Source: Pleodorina starrii
Lineage: Eukaryota; Chlorophyta; Chlorophyceae; Chlamydomonadales; Volvocaceae
Length of the DNA: 64,000 nt
NCBI GenBank assembly: GCA_030267565.1
Contig: BRXU01000010.1
Location: 740,501-804,500, forward strand
Reading direction: 5' to 3'
Made by a program: the position numbers and the translations under genes. Below, in pieces: positions 44,427-56,536 of the stretch (positions within the stretch are counted from its first letter, which is position 1; each line of letters opens with the position of its first letter). The notes under the pieces were generated by a model that was not told where the DNA came from, made no database searches, and saw only the letters and a list, made by a program, of their open reading frames with translations.

Positions 44427-46524
44427 GGCGGGTGGTGCAGTAGAAGCGGTGGCGGAGATGAGAGTGGTGGGAGAGCTGGGAGGGGAAGGGCTGGGGGGCG
44501 GGGGCGGATGAGGGGTGGCGGGTCATGGATGGGGGAGGGGTGAGGAAGGGGAAGGAGGTGGGGGAGGGTTGAGGGTGTGCGGTTGTGGGTGTTGGTGTGG
44601 GAGAGGTGGCGGGTTGGGTTGGGTTTTGCCGCGCGGGTTGGGTGGCTGGGTGGGTGAGTGGATGGGGAGCCGACTGGAGTAGCCGTACCTTGAGGCGAGG
44701 CTGTGAGGGGGAAGGTGGATTTGATGGGGGGACAAGTTGCGTCGGTACCCGTTCTCCTTTGCCCCGTTCACGGGCTCCGGCCAATACGTGGATAAACCCC
44801 CCAGAGGGGGAACGGCGCACTTCGGAGGCTATGGTTTCGACGGCCGAGCCCCACCAATACCACGAACCTGAGAAGAGTAAATATCGCAATCACAATGACG
44901 GGTGGCGGTGTGGAAGGTTGGGCCTGCCATCCGGATACCAAGAGAAAGAGGGGGAGAGAGGGGAAGAGGGAGAGAAGCGTAGCAACAACCATGCATCGGC
45001 GGCGATTTGACGTGGGATGGAGGTACGACGCATGTACGGCACGTTGCGCTCGGAGCGTGTGGGGCGACTTTCCTTGGCTGCAAGCTAGCGATCTGGCTAT
45101 CTAGCTGCGAGTGTGTGCGTGTGTACCGTGTATTCGTGTCACTCCCGACGGGCCAACCCCGGGGGTTCCTCAGGCGGTGGTGCCTCTTGGACATTCAGGA
45201 GAGATTGAGGAGACGTGCAGGAGAGAGTGAGCAGGAATGGAAGGGCGAGTTGACAGACAATCAGGTGGCTTTGTCATCGCTAATGACAAACCGACCGGCG
45301 CGTGTGTGGGGGGTTGAAGACTCGAGAAGCTGCATCCTGACAAGTCTCGAGACACCAAATTCATGGCCTGCCAGTCAGGCCGTGCCCTGTTTTTGTACGG
45401 TACCCGGGCACACCGGCCTTACAGAAAAAAACAGTCGCCGTCGTTGTGTTCAGGCTCAAACGCCTCTCAGATGCAAAGCTCATCATCTTGGCCCGGAAGC
45501 CGCCTCCCTCCCAGCGCGTCCAGGCCGAATGCGCCAAGTCAATCACCCAAGTTAACTCCTCTACTGTCTCCCGCATCCTTGCGGACCAGGCCCCCGCCAT
45601 TCAATCGCGTGCGTCATGAGGATCGCCAGCGGACCTTGCCCATACCCGCCTGACACCACACCGGACGCCTCCCGCTCCGCCCTTTCACATCGCGCCTTGC
45701 CCGAACGCCCCCGACAGCCGACATTACCCATTTTGTAGGACACTCGGCACACTGCAAAAGAATTTCCCGAACCAAACAACAAGTGCAGAGCAAACGGGAC
45801 CTGATCAAAGGTCCAGTTTGACTTTAGTCTGATGCACGATGGGCCCCCGCTGATGGGCCGGTCCTGTCGAGCACTCGCGCGCCGAACCCACAAAGACCGC
45901 TCATCGGCACACAGCTTCTTGAGCCCCATGCCGCGACAGGTACCTTCCGCAACTGGCGCGGGCTTGTCACATGCACGAGCTAGGCCGGAACCGTCGCATT
46001 CCAACCTCCCGGCGGACGCCTGCATGGCAATCTGCCAGATGCACGCGTTGCAGTACACTCATCTCACATCGGAGGAACGGCTGCGGACCTGAACTCGACG
46101 CCCTCCCCCACAGCCCAGACAGGGCCAATGCGCGGGAGCTTTCCTTCCCATCAGAGCGCGCGTCACGTCCCGCCCGCCCTTCCCAAATGCATCCACAGCC
46201 CCCACCCATCAAATGGCAAGGAGCCCGTGATTCCCAGGGAACCTTGTCCTCCATCACCGGCCTGCCGTCCAAGCGCCATGGGCGGGGCGCAGCGGGGCCA
46301 CGATCGGCTATGACCAGCTTGCACCCCGCGCAGCTCCGGGCGAAGCGCTGCGTGTACGCCTGGCTTCAGCAGCAGTAAGGCTGGCAGCCAGCCACCTCCG
46401 CCAACTCCGTGCTGCGGAGGAGCGCAACAGGCCGTGGCAAGCCGCTGGTCCGGCGACCCGGGCGCCCGCCCCGCTTGGAGGTCCAGCTCAGCCCCCACGC
46501 GCCTCCGCATGAGGCATGGGTCCC
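44427..46524. other. Convergent region between IRE1 and coatomer zeta
   Basis: About 2.1 kb with no intact gene. It contains G/T-rich IRE1 3' flank, a family B motif (44772-44802), a possible transposase remnant (45361-45619) and a TTACA at about 45420 that reads as TGTAA for the - strand coatomer gene. I found no TGTAA on the + strand here for IRE1. Confidence 0.5.
45361..45619 (+). pseudogene. Possible transposase N-terminal remnant with helix-turn-helix
   Basis: A frame without a start codon runs to a TGA at 45617-45619. It contains KKTVAVVVFRLKRLSDAKLI and then AECAKSITQVNSSTVSRILA. The STVSRIL helix is typical of the DNA-recognition helix of transposase or resolvase-type HTH domains. 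No catalytic domain follows. Length is about 86 codons. Identification rests on this short motif, so it may be coincidental. Confidence 0.3.
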
Positions 46525-48220
46525 TCACTTTAGCAGGGAGCGCGCCAGGTGCTCCTTTGCGGAGGCCAGGGCCTTGGAGAACGTCTACAGCAGCAGCAGC
46601 AGCAGCGCAACACAACAGGGACGATAAACCATGTATGCGCTGGTCCCATGCCATGAAGCCTTTCGGCGGTGCATACAGGTGGGGCGTTTTAACAAGCGGG
46701 TTGAGGGACGCGATGTGAAAGACTCCAGGATCGCGATGTTGCTGCGCGTGCGGGCCTAAAGGCCATTACGCGTTGTAAGATCGTGCGCGAAGTCCTTCTG
46801 CTGTCGATCCATTCCCAGAAGGGCCACACATGCAGCCATGCACCCGTGGGCGTCTGCCGAATGGTGTTCGGTTGCAGCGTGCAACCGCCTCACCCAGCCG
46901 CTACCCAAGTGATAGGAAGGAGGCGCATACCATTCCAACACAATGGAAACCCATTGGACACACGTATACCTCCTACAACGCTGCACAGCAACCTGGGACG
47001 ACTCAAGCTTCCCAGCAGACGACGGCGTGTCTCTTCACAGGCTCGTGGACCGGATGAATCGGGGCCCGTGTGCGTACCCCCCGTCCGTGGATTTTCTGTC
47101 CCGTTCCTGGCAAAGCCAAGGCTGGTGGTGCGTGCAAGGCATCTCCCAATGAAAGCGGCACCCCTTCAACGACGCACGACGCGGTTTGTCCGAGGACCCA
47201 CCTGCTCCGTAATGGGCACCGCGTTCTGCTCTCCGTCCGCCCCGCGCATCGTCACTCGCGACGCGATCATCGCCGGCTCCGTCTCCACAATGATGCTGCG
47301 GGACGACGCCAGCCGTTCACGGGCGTGACGATTGTGCCGTGCGGCAATACGGTTAGCTGTTGAGGCGGTACAATTTGAGATGCGCTTTCATCCAACGTGA
47401 TGACGAATTAGCAGCAACGGCCCCATCTGTTCACATACCACACGGTTACCCACCCGACCTCCCCGCCCACACACACGGGTATGCCCGGCTTGTGCTCACC
47501 CGCCGTCGACGATTTCGTCGATAGCCAGCAGGACCAGATCCAAGTTTTCAAGCACCGTCTTCTTCTCCACTTGTTGTCTGGGGTGGGGAGGTGAGGGGGT
47601 GTCTTCAAGGTTTTAGGTGGTGTTGTGGGGTGCGCAAGGCCGGCGCGCTGCAGAACACGCACCTCAACAGGATGGTCACCGACTCGTAGAAAGCTTGGAG
47701 CACCGTGTACAGGATGAGCTCATTCTCATCCTGGCTGCCGGTCACATAGAACATCAGGTCGCCGATGTACTTGTACACCACCACCACGTTATCGAACATG
47801 ATAATCTCCGCTGCACGTCAACAGCATAGATTTATGCCCACGTATCGGTCAGACCCAGTCAAGCTGTTACCATGCCCAAGCAACTTGATCTTGGTGCCAA
47901 GTCCCCGATGCAAACCAGCCCTCCTTATAACGACAGGTAATCAAACGTACACTCTCCACAATCAACTACTCACCCTCCGCCCGGGCATTTGTCCGGCTCG
48001 TCTTGTTCCACAGCGCCTTCTCAAAGCTGGCTTGGCTCGCCACGGTCGACCTGCAATGTGCTGCCGCATGAGCTGCTGTCCAATATACTCCAGATCGCCA
48101 GCTGTCGGCCCGGCTGCCTCACCATTCGGGAGTGTAATACTTGACGGCGATGCGCTTGCCCTCAGAGTCCAACAACAGCAGGTTCTTGACAATTGGGAGC
48201 GTGGGATCCATGGCGGCCAT
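46525..48220 (-). CDS. COPZ: Coatomer subunit zeta (COPI), complete
   Basis: Small subunit of the COPI coat that returns cargo from Golgi to ER. Six exons on the - strand: 48220-48123, 48050-47974, 47810-47663, 47577-47500, 47295-47202, 46584-46525; all phases agree, giving 184 residues. Recognisable family blocks are [95 protein letters not shown], then [14 protein letters not shown] and [12 protein letters not shown] at the end. This is the longin/adaptin-small-chain fold, and length is normal for the family. Start: ATG at 48220; a second in-frame ATG follows three codons later. It is divergent from the RING gene with only 362 bp between start codons. A candidate TGTAA signal lies about 1.1 kb downstream near 45420. 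Confidence 0.96.
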
Positions 48221-48582
48221 CCTTACTACTGCCTGCCCTCGCCAGGACTTTCCACTTAATAACGAGGGTGGCTTTGAGGATTACAGCTGCAGGGAGAACT
48301 ATGCCTTAACGACGGATAGATATTGCGTATTCCTAAAATGCGTGCCTTTCCAAAGCGTGGAGTAATAGCAAAAACCTGCATATTGAGTTGTACCCAACAA
48401 GTTGCGGAAACGGTTGAGCGAAGTGAGCTCCGAAGCCAGGCGCATGTCCTTCGCGCTGGGTGCGCTTCGGCTCGGGTTATTGGTTGTGCTGGGATCCCGT
48501 AGCTCTCAATTAATCCTTGGACATATCGGCAAGGAAGTGTGCGTCGGCAACACCGTTGGTCCCACGTCACTGCCTCTGGCTA
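48221..48582. promoter_or_regulatory. Short divergent region between coatomer zeta and RING gene
   Basis: Only 362 bp separate the two start codons on opposite strands, so both 5' UTRs and promoters must fit here or overlap transcribed sequence. No TATA box is obvious. Composition is more balanced than in neighbouring introns. Confidence 0.5.
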
Positions 48583-51500
48583 ATGGACGCAAGGGACCCG
48601 GAGCGGGAGATTGCGTACAGGAGAATTCACGGCCTAGAAGCAGGAATGCCTGGCTCAGGGGGTGGCGTGGAGGACCCGCCACGCTGCTGTTCATGGCTCC
48701 TGCGCTGCTTTCGTTGCTTCACCGGGGACCTCGACGAACCCCAGGACACATCGTTTAGGTATGAATGGCGCGCCTGAGAACCTGGAGAGCTCTAAAACTC
48801 ATATCGCTTTATTCGCTTTATTTTAGGTCCCGGACGTTGGAGAACCACCTTTACCAGTACGAGGCACCTCAGGCGCCTTCGACAGCCGCTCCTGCGCCTC
48901 AGTCGCAACGCCAATCAACAGCTTTTGCCGACGACGCGGACGTCGGGCCCCTGCTGCCGAAGGTGTGCCCGTGTGCCCGTCCCGTGTAAAAGTCGCCCGC
49001 ACGCTGCAAAGCCCTACCTTTTTCCTCAACCGCACAGACTCCTGTAGGCGCCAGGCGCCATTCGACATAAACCGCCTTCCACTTCATTCCGCCATTCCGC
49101 CGTGCGACAAAACGCAAGGCCGCGCTCGCGCTCTTTCTCTCTCGCGCGAGCGCGCTCCCAGCGTCCCTCGAACCGTACCGCTCCCCGACCCGACCCGCAC
49201 CGTCCACCCCTCGCCCCTGATCCGCAGACCGCCCAATCATCCGCGCCGCTGCCCCGGCCGTCGCACAGCCGCAACAACTCCTCAGGTACGCAGCCCATAA
49301 TACCATCCTCGGTCCCTCCACTGCGATATCGTTTTTCTCACCAACAAATACATGCGACGGCCATCGCGGCAATCCTGAGAAAAAATGAAAAACACCTTCT
49401 TAGGACGTGTCCCTGGTTGGACTGGCTACACAGCCCGCCGGGGTGTGTGGCACACACGCCCAAGCACCACAGCACCAGCCCATCTGCAAAGGGCGCCGCG
49501 CAGTTTCAAACGCACAGTGCGGGCGGGCGGGCGGGCCTTCAACGACGGCACCCAATCTAGCGTCGTCGTTATCGTCGTCGTCGTCGAGAGCCCTCCGCCC
49601 CGTCACCTTCACCTCCCCCAATCCCCCAACGAACGAACTACGGCCACCACCCACCCACCCACGCACACCACTGGTGCCCGGAACCAGCACTGATCCCCCA
49701 TTGCCACTCCACTAAAAATAATGAATAAACCCTAAAACCCCTTATACCACCACCCCCACCACCACCACCACCACCGTCAGTGGGCGTGTCTGCCCCCCTC
49801 CTCGCCGCCCTGCTCCGTCCCGCTCCCCTGAACCCCACCCCCCCACCCCCGGGCCGTTCTTATTACCCCCCACCCCCGTAGCATCCGCCACGGCAGCGGC
49901 CCTGGTCAGTGAGCCGCTCTCGCTCGCCGGCAAGCGCAACGGCGGTGGAGCGGTCGAGGGAGGGCAGGCGCAGGGCTCCGCCTCAGCAGCAGCAGCGGCA
50001 GCGGCCCCCGGCGAGCCCTCCCGGCCCTCCTCGCACCGCCGGACCGCCAGCCACGGGGAGGGCCGGGCGCGCAGACCCCCCAAGGTGGGTACCAGACCCC
50101 CCAAGGTGGGTACCCGCCCAGGCCAGCCCAGCCCATTGAGCAATGTGGGTGGACCAAAGGAACGAGATAGACGGGGGGCCGGACTCGTGTTCGGCTGCTG
50201 CGGCGGCTGCTGTTGTGGCTGCGGCTGCTAATGCTGCTATTGCTATTGCTGCTACGGCGGCGGCAAGGAGGGAGGCAGGAAGGGAGGGAGGGAGCTTGAG
50301 GCAAGGGCACTTCGAGCAAATGGGGGGAGGATTAAGGGAGGGAGGGGGAGGGAGGGTGCGGGGAGGCGGAGGCATGCGGTGGAGAGGTGGGGAGGATTCG
50401 GGAGGGGGGGGAGGCGGGAAGTGGGCGGGCGGGGGGAAGCAGCGGTCGTAGCGGGCGCAGCGGCGGAGGGGGGGTTTGGGAGGGCGGGGGGGGTTGTGAT
50501 GGAGAAGAAACGCGCAGCCAAGTAACCCAACCGGGGGGGGGCTTGCGAGGAGGGCACAGAGGGGGGAATCAAGGAGAGGGTTTTTACCGAAGGGGACGAC
50601 GCAGATGCAAAGGAGGCGGGGAAGCCGGGGGGCGGGGGGTGGGACCGACTACGGACCGACCGATTGCAGAGAGAGTGACACGGCTTTTCGACCCCGAGGC
50701 GGGTGGGTAGGCAGGCGGGTGGGTAGGCAGGTAGACAGGCGGGTGGGCAGGTAGCCGGCGCAAGATCAGGTGGGTGGCCACCACAAGCCCACCGCCGCAA
50801 CCCCCTCCACCACCACCGCCGTCACCGCCGTCACCACCACCACCACTACCACCGGCTGCTGAGCCCCCACCCGCCTCCTGCCACCACCCGGGGGGGGGGA
50901 CATCGTCACATCGGAATGCAGGGAGAGGCGACGGCGGCGGCATCGGCGGCGGAAGCAGCGTTGGCGGCGTCCGCGGTGGCGGCAGCGGCGGCAGCGACGG
51001 CGGCGGCGGCGGCCCTGGGGGGGCCTACGGCCGCGGGACGGCCGGGTGGGTACCGTACTGCGGCGCTGGGTGGGGTTGCGGGCTTTGGGGGCCTTGCGGG
51101 TGGTGGGTGGGTGGGTGGGTGGGTGGGTGGGTGGGTGGGTGGGTGGGTGGGTGGGTGGGTGGGTGGGTGGGTGGGTGGGTGGGTGGGTGGGTGGGTGGGT
51201 GGGTGGGTGGGTGGGTGGGTGGGTGGGTGGGTGGGTGGGTGGGTGGGTGGTGGGTGGGTGGGTGGGTGGGTGGGTGGGTGGGTGGGTGGGTGGGTGGGTG
51301 GGTGGGTGGGTGGGTGGGTGGGTGGGTGGGTGGTGGGTGGGTGGGTGGGTGGGTGGGTGGGTGGGTGGGTGGGTGGGTGGGTGGGTGGGTGGGTGGGTGG
51401 GGGTGGGAGGACGGCGTACAGGAAGCTGTCGGAAAGAGGAAGGAGGAAGGAGCTGGCAACGGAGTTAACGGAGCTAACGGAGCTAACGGCTAACGGAGTT

Positions 51501-53199
51501 ACGGATCGGGTTGAAGCGGCCCGACGGAGGCCCGAACAGAGGTCGGGGGTTGGTCGCTGTACAGGGGTTTTACAGGGGGCGAGGTGGGCGTGCTGGAGGT
51601 GTGCGGCAGGGGGCTGTGCTTTGCCGTTGCGAGGTCGTGGGGAAGGTCGTGGGGCCGGACCGATTAGGGAGGGGACTTTGGCGAGTGGAGGCGCGAGGGG
51701 CGGGGAGGGGGGAGGGAGGGGAGGGGCGAGGCGGCGGCCCCCCCGGGTGTGGAGCAGGTGCGGGCAGTTTTTTCCCGGCAAAGGGCATTGGCGGGTTTGT
51801 GGGCGCTACACGCTTTTGGTGAGTCCCACTTGGGTCGGGGCTTTGGTCGGGGCTGGGTGGAACCCCGGTGGATGTTTACATGTTTTGTTGCCGTGTGTGA
51901 GGGGGTGGGTGGGTTTAGGGTTCGGGTGGTGGTTGGACGGCAGGTCGGGCGGTGGGTGGATGGACGGGCGGATGGGCAGGCGGGTAAGGCGGGTAAGGGG
52001 CGAGCTGGCTGGCTTGTTGGTGACCCCCTTTTGGCTCCCCCCCTGGAGCCATGCCTCCCGCTCCCCCTCCTCAGTCTTCCTCGCCCCCCCCCCGCCCCCC
52101 GCTATCCTCGTGTTCCGCCACCTCCCTGGCTCAGGACCCCGGGGAGGCCGGCAGGGGGGACCCCCGCTCCTCGCCCCACACCGCCCCAACCCGACCGACC
52201 GATGCACGCCACCACTACACACACACACACACCGACCTCTTGACGCACGAGCTGGCCGCCCCACCCCGCCGCTCCCTCGCCCCACACCGCCGCTCCCTCG
52301 CCCCGCCCCGCCCCTCCCTCGCCCCACACCGCCCCTCCCTCGCCCCACCCCGCCCCCCCCTCGCCCCACCCCGCCCCCCCCTCACCCCACCCCGCCGCTC
52401 CCTCGCCCCACCCCGCCGCTCCCTCGCCCCACACCGCCGCTCCCTCGCCCCGCCCCGCCCCTCCCTCGCCCCACCCCGCCCCGCCCTCGCCCCACCCCGC
52501 CCCCCCCACGCCCCACCCCGCCCCCCCCTCACCCCACCCCGCCGCTCCCTCGCCCCAACCCGCCGCTCCCTCGCCCCTCCCTCGCCCCACACCCCCCGAC
52601 CCCTCCCCGCCGGTGCGTCTGTGCGTGTGTGTGCATGTGTGCGTGTGCCTCTCCCCCCGGCCCCACAGGCGCCGTGTTCGGTCCGGTTCAGGACGAGGAC
52701 GACGACTTCTGCCCCACCTGCCTCGAGGTCTACACAAACGGTGAGGGCGGAAATGGCTGGCTGGCTGGGGGGTGGTTGGGTGGGTGGGTGGGTGAGTTGT
52801 GTATTTGGGTATGTATTGTGGGGGCTGCCAGGTGTTGCGCAGCCGATTTGGTGTACCGGTATGTGGGAGGAGGGGACGGGGCGTTGTCTTTATGGCCCGC
52901 CGCCCCGCCCCGCCCCGCCGCTCCTCCCCTGTCCCACCACATCACAACCGTCTGCATGACGTCGCTTCACACCCTCCTCCCCCTCCCCGTCCCGCTACGT
53001 AAGTAATGCCTTCCCCCTCCCCCGCCCTCGTCCTCCCCTCCTCTCCCCTCCCCCCCCTCTCCCCTCCTCCCCCCCAGACAACCCCAAGATCTTCACTCAG
53101 TGCGGTCACCACTTCCACATGCCCTGCATATACGCATGGCTGGAGCGAAAGGACACCTGCCCCATGTGTGAGTCACCCATGCAGGCGCCGGGAATGTGA
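48583..53199 (+). CDS. RING-H2 E3 ubiquitin ligase (plant At5g41350-like type), middle exons unresolved
   Basis: Firm exons: 48583-48758 (starts MDARDPEREIAYRRIHG, holds the Cys-rich CCSWLLRCFRCFTG), 48827-48962 (RTLENHLYQYEAPQAP), 52669-52740 and 53078-53199. The last two encode the RING: CPTC, QCGHHFHMPC, AWLERKDTCPMC, the C3H2C3 pattern that recruits a ubiquitin-charged E2. The protein ends ESPMQAPGM shortly after the RING, as in the plant family, whose N-terminal Cys cluster also matches; those cysteines may be lipid-anchored (inference). Exon 49882-50084 (splice sites good, SEPLSLAGKRNGG frame) is likely, but its phase does not join directly to its neighbours, so another small exon or other splice sites must exist. 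The intron before 52669 contains a 300-bp GGGT array. Confidence 0.8.
51104..51406. repeat. (GGGT)n array of about 300 bp
   Basis: About 75 tandem tetramers with only two short phase slips (near 51249 and 51331), in an intron of the RING gene on its sense strand. It is an extreme G-quadruplex-prone tract. Confidence 0.95.
52255..52590. repeat. Degenerate C-rich tandem repeats
   Basis: About 18 units of CTCCCTCGCCCCACCCCGCC and variants, 80 bp before the acceptor at 52667-52668 of the RING gene; an unusually long pyrimidine-rich intron end. Confidence 0.8.
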
Positions 53200-53813
53200 A
53201 TGTGAATGTGAAGGCGGGATAGCGGGAGAGCGGGAAGGGAAGGGGGAAGGGAAGTGGGAATGGAAGTGGGAAGGGAAGGGGGAAGGGAAGTGGGAATGGA
53301 AGTGGGAAGGGAAGTGGGAAGGGGAATGTGAGAGGAGGAGGCGGGGAGGAGCCGTTGGCCAAAGCGCGGGGGTGGGGACCTCCCAGGGAGGGAGGGCAGG
53401 AGCGGAAGGAGTGTGTTTTGGCAGTTGCAGTTCAGTTGCAGTTCAGTTGAGTTCAGTTTAGACGTCCGGGGTCCTGGCGCCGGGCCTATTTCCCCCCCCC
53501 CCCCCCAAGGCCCCGGGTGTTATGGCCCCGCCCCCCCTGGCGGGGTGGGGCGAGGTGGGGGTGGGGTGGGGGCGGCCCACCTGCACGGGGCGGCACGGGG
53601 ACGTACTGCTGCTGCTCCTGCAGCTCTTGCTGCTGCTGCTGCGAGGTACCGGACATTGGGCGGAGGCAAGGACTGACCGTTGGTGACCGTTGACGACTGA
53701 CCGTTGGTGACCGGCCGTTGACGACCCGGGTGAAAGCTCTCGTGTGTCACAGCAATAACACGGCAGGTTCTGGTGGTGGTGGTGGTGGTGGTGGGCGGTG
53801 GGGACGCGCTGGC

Positions 53814-53925
53814 CGTACAGGTGGTACGGGCCGTACAGGTGGTACGGACCGTACAGGTGGTACGGACCGTACAGGTGGTACGGACCGTACAGGTAGTACG
53901 GGCCGTACAGGTGGTACCGTCTGCC
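53814..53925. repeat. 18-bp tandem repeat with palindromic core
   Basis: About six copies of GTACAGGTGGTACGGACC. GTAC occurs at both ends of each unit, so units can pair with each other as hairpins. It lies 0.6 kb downstream of the RING stop. Confidence 0.9.
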
Positions 53926-54463
53926 GCCACTCGGCTGATGATGCTGGTTTTTCTCTTCGCCGGGAGACCGACCGACCAACCGACAGACCGCTGGTGTACT
54001 TTCGGGACCTTGACCACTTCTGACCTCTTGACCCTTTAACCGACCAACTACTTGTGTGACTACCGGTACTTGTGACCACTCGGCTGGTCTGTGACGGCGG
54101 GTGTTGCTCCTCGCGGCTTCTGACACGTTGCGCAAAGCACTGAATAGGATCCGTGTGTGTTCGTGTGTTCGTGTGGGTGTAGAAGTTTCGCGCAGAATTG
54201 GTTTGTTGGTTTGGGTGCAGAGCCAGAGGTCAGAGGCCCTTAGCTGTGCCTTTGGGGGTGTCGTCGGGGGGCCGGTTGGGGGGTGGGAGGCAGCCGACGA
54301 GGCGACGGCGCCGATGCCGGGTCCCACTGGCGGTCCCACGGGTGGTGCAGGGAGGGATTGCTGTGGACAGGGACGGGGCGGGACGGAACAGCGCAGGACA
54401 GCGCGGGGCGGGGCGGGGCGGGGAGGTGCGCGCGGTGGCAGGTGAGAAACGGAGGGCCCTCTT

Positions 54464-54481
54464 GGGAAAGAGAGAGAGAGG

Positions 54482-54546
<65 letters not shown>

Positions 54547-54554
54547 AGAGAGAT
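54464..54554. repeat. (GA)n microsatellite
   Basis: About 90 bp of GA with regular AAGA interruptions every 18 bases, followed by a short GT run. Confidence 0.9.
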
Positions 54555-55533
54555 GTGTGTGTGTGTGTTTTCTTTGCCGTCTCTGCCCGTCTGCCTGTCG
54601 TCTCTGTCCGTTGACAGTCGATGCGGTGGTTGCCAGTTGAAGGTGGTTTCGGAGGTCGCTGGCCGTTGGTCGCTTGCCATCCGGGTGGCTCGATTGTCCT
54701 GCTGTGGGGGCCGGCCTTGTTTCCCCTGGGAGCCTCCACCCACCCGAGGTGCTGAGAGCCAGAGCGGGTGCGGCTCGGCACGGGTGCGCGGGTGGTGCGC
54801 CCGAGGTGTACTGCACTGTACTGCATTGTACTGCACCACACGCGGCTCTGCGGCTCTCCGGCGGCAGCCTATGGGTCTTCCCCCCCGGGGGGGGGGGGAA
54901 AAGGGCTTTGCGTCGCTGGGTCGCATCCGAACGGTCGCGAATGTCGCCGAGGTCAGGGAGGCCGTGGTGGTGGGAGGCTGTGGTGTGAGGGCGTACCGGC
55001 GTAAGGGCGAGGGCAGGGATGTATGTGTGTGGGCGAGGTGCGGCGGTGGCGACTTCGCTCGTTCGGCTGGATGGCCGGGGCTGGGGCTGGATGACGTTGG
55101 TGTCCCGGGACTGCATTGCTGCGCCCGCGGCATGGGCGGAAGGGCGTGATGGGCTTGGGCAGGGCCAGGCGGGGCAGGTAGGAAGGCAGGCAGGCAGGCG
55201 GCCTCGGCCCCCCTGCAGCGGCAGTTTCATCTGCATCATCTCAGCGTCACCCCAGCAGCAGCAGGTGGCGCGTGACAGCTGGATGGTGCAGCCGGATGGT
55301 GCATCTCTCTGCTCTCGATTGCAAGCTGCGATCAGTTCTCGAATGTCCCTGAATGTACTTTTATGTGTGGCTCTGTGTGTGTTTGTTTGTGTGCGTGTTT
55401 CTGTGTTTGGGTTTTGGAGGGGAGGGGGAGGAGGAGGAGGAGGAGGAGGGGGTTCGAGGGTGTTTGTTTGGGACTTTGTTACTTGGGGTGGCTTAGGGTT
55501 GCCGCTGGCAGGGCCCAGAGGCTCCAGGGGCAG

Positions 55534-55634
55534 CCCGGCTCTCCCCATCCGCGCTCTTCACCCTGTACCGGACTGTGCGCCTCGACGTGTCGTGGCGTCT
55601 ACAGCGCCCCAACGACAACAACAACCTCACGACG
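55534..55634 (+). CDS. Isolated exon-like fragment
   Basis: Between GGGGCAG and a GTGATT donor, one frame reads RLSPSALFTLYRTVRLDVSW and then RLQRPNDNNNLTT. The balanced residue composition stands out from the low-complexity surroundings. No partner exon was found, and the product is unknown. It could be an exon of an undetected gene or coincidence. Confidence 0.25.
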
Positions 55635-56437
55635 GTGATTGGTGGCGGGGCGGGCCGGGGCGATGGGGGGGCGGGCCGGGGCGCGGCGCGGCGCGGCGGG
55701 GGGAGTGCAGCGTTCATGGCAGCAGCACCTGCCGTCATTGTTTTTCGCCCGCCGCTGCCTGGAAAGTGTGTGGGCCTGCCTTCCCCAGCGCTGCAGTGCA
55801 GTGCAGTGCAGTGAAGCGGGAATCAGAGGTGGGTGGCGGAGAGGGGGCGAGGAGCGGAAGTCGGGCGCTGCGAAAGTCGAGCAATGTGGGGACTGCGCTG
55901 CAGCCTCCTGGGGCCGGAGATGGAGATGGGTATGGGAACTGGAGATGGGGATGGGGCCCGGGTGCGGAGGTTGGCTGCAGGCCTGGCAGGGGGTGGCAGG
56001 TTGGCAGCAGCAGCAGGTGTTGCGACAAAGGGGGCCGTGTGGAGTCTTTCGTCTGGGTGCGTGTGTATGTGTGTGTGGGGGGGGTGGGGAGAGGGGCAGG
56101 GTGATGGTGATGTGGCGGGTGGCTTGAGTGGGGTGGGGTGGGGCTGGGGGTGGGGGTGGGGCAAGCCGTCTGTGCGGGTCTGTGCTCCCTTTGTGTGGAC
56201 GTCATTTTTTCGTTGCGAGCTGCACTGCTTTGCCACCCCGGGTAGGTGTACAACATGTACGGCTGTGTGTGTACGATATTGTCATCACCGGTTATTGGGG
56301 GTTCACTCGGCCGGCCTCTGGACTCTCCAGTGGACCTCACCCGGGTAGGTTCGTGGGTGGAGGGGTGGCGATCGGGCGGGGGAGGGCAGTAGGTGGCGCC
56401 CGCGCCGTCGCTTTGCGAAGCGAGGAGTGAGTGGGTG

Positions 56438-56536
56438 CTGGTGGTGGTGGTGGTGGTGCCGTCGGTGGTGGTGGTGGTGGTGGTGGTGGTGGTGGTGGTG
56501 GTGGTGGTGGTGGTGGTGGTGGTGGTGGTGGTGGTG
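56438..56536. repeat. (TGG)n microsatellite
   Basis: About 30 trinucleotide copies with one interruption near 56460. Confidence 0.95.

Noticed and set aside
50916..53006. Long + strand frame through the GGGT array and C-rich repeats
   Set aside because: It is Gly-Trp-Val and Pro-Arg repeats from simple DNA repeats, and it overlaps introns of the RING gene.
53164..53175. Splice donor GTGAGT right after the RING CPMC
   Set aside because: Reading through gives a short natural C-terminus and stop at 53199, and no convincing following exon was found.
53458..55548. 696-codon open frame on the - strand
   Set aside because: Composition follows the local repeats (Tyr-His-Leu-Tyr-Gly-Pro units, Ser-Leu runs from GA repeats); no conserved block; long chance frames are common at this GC content.
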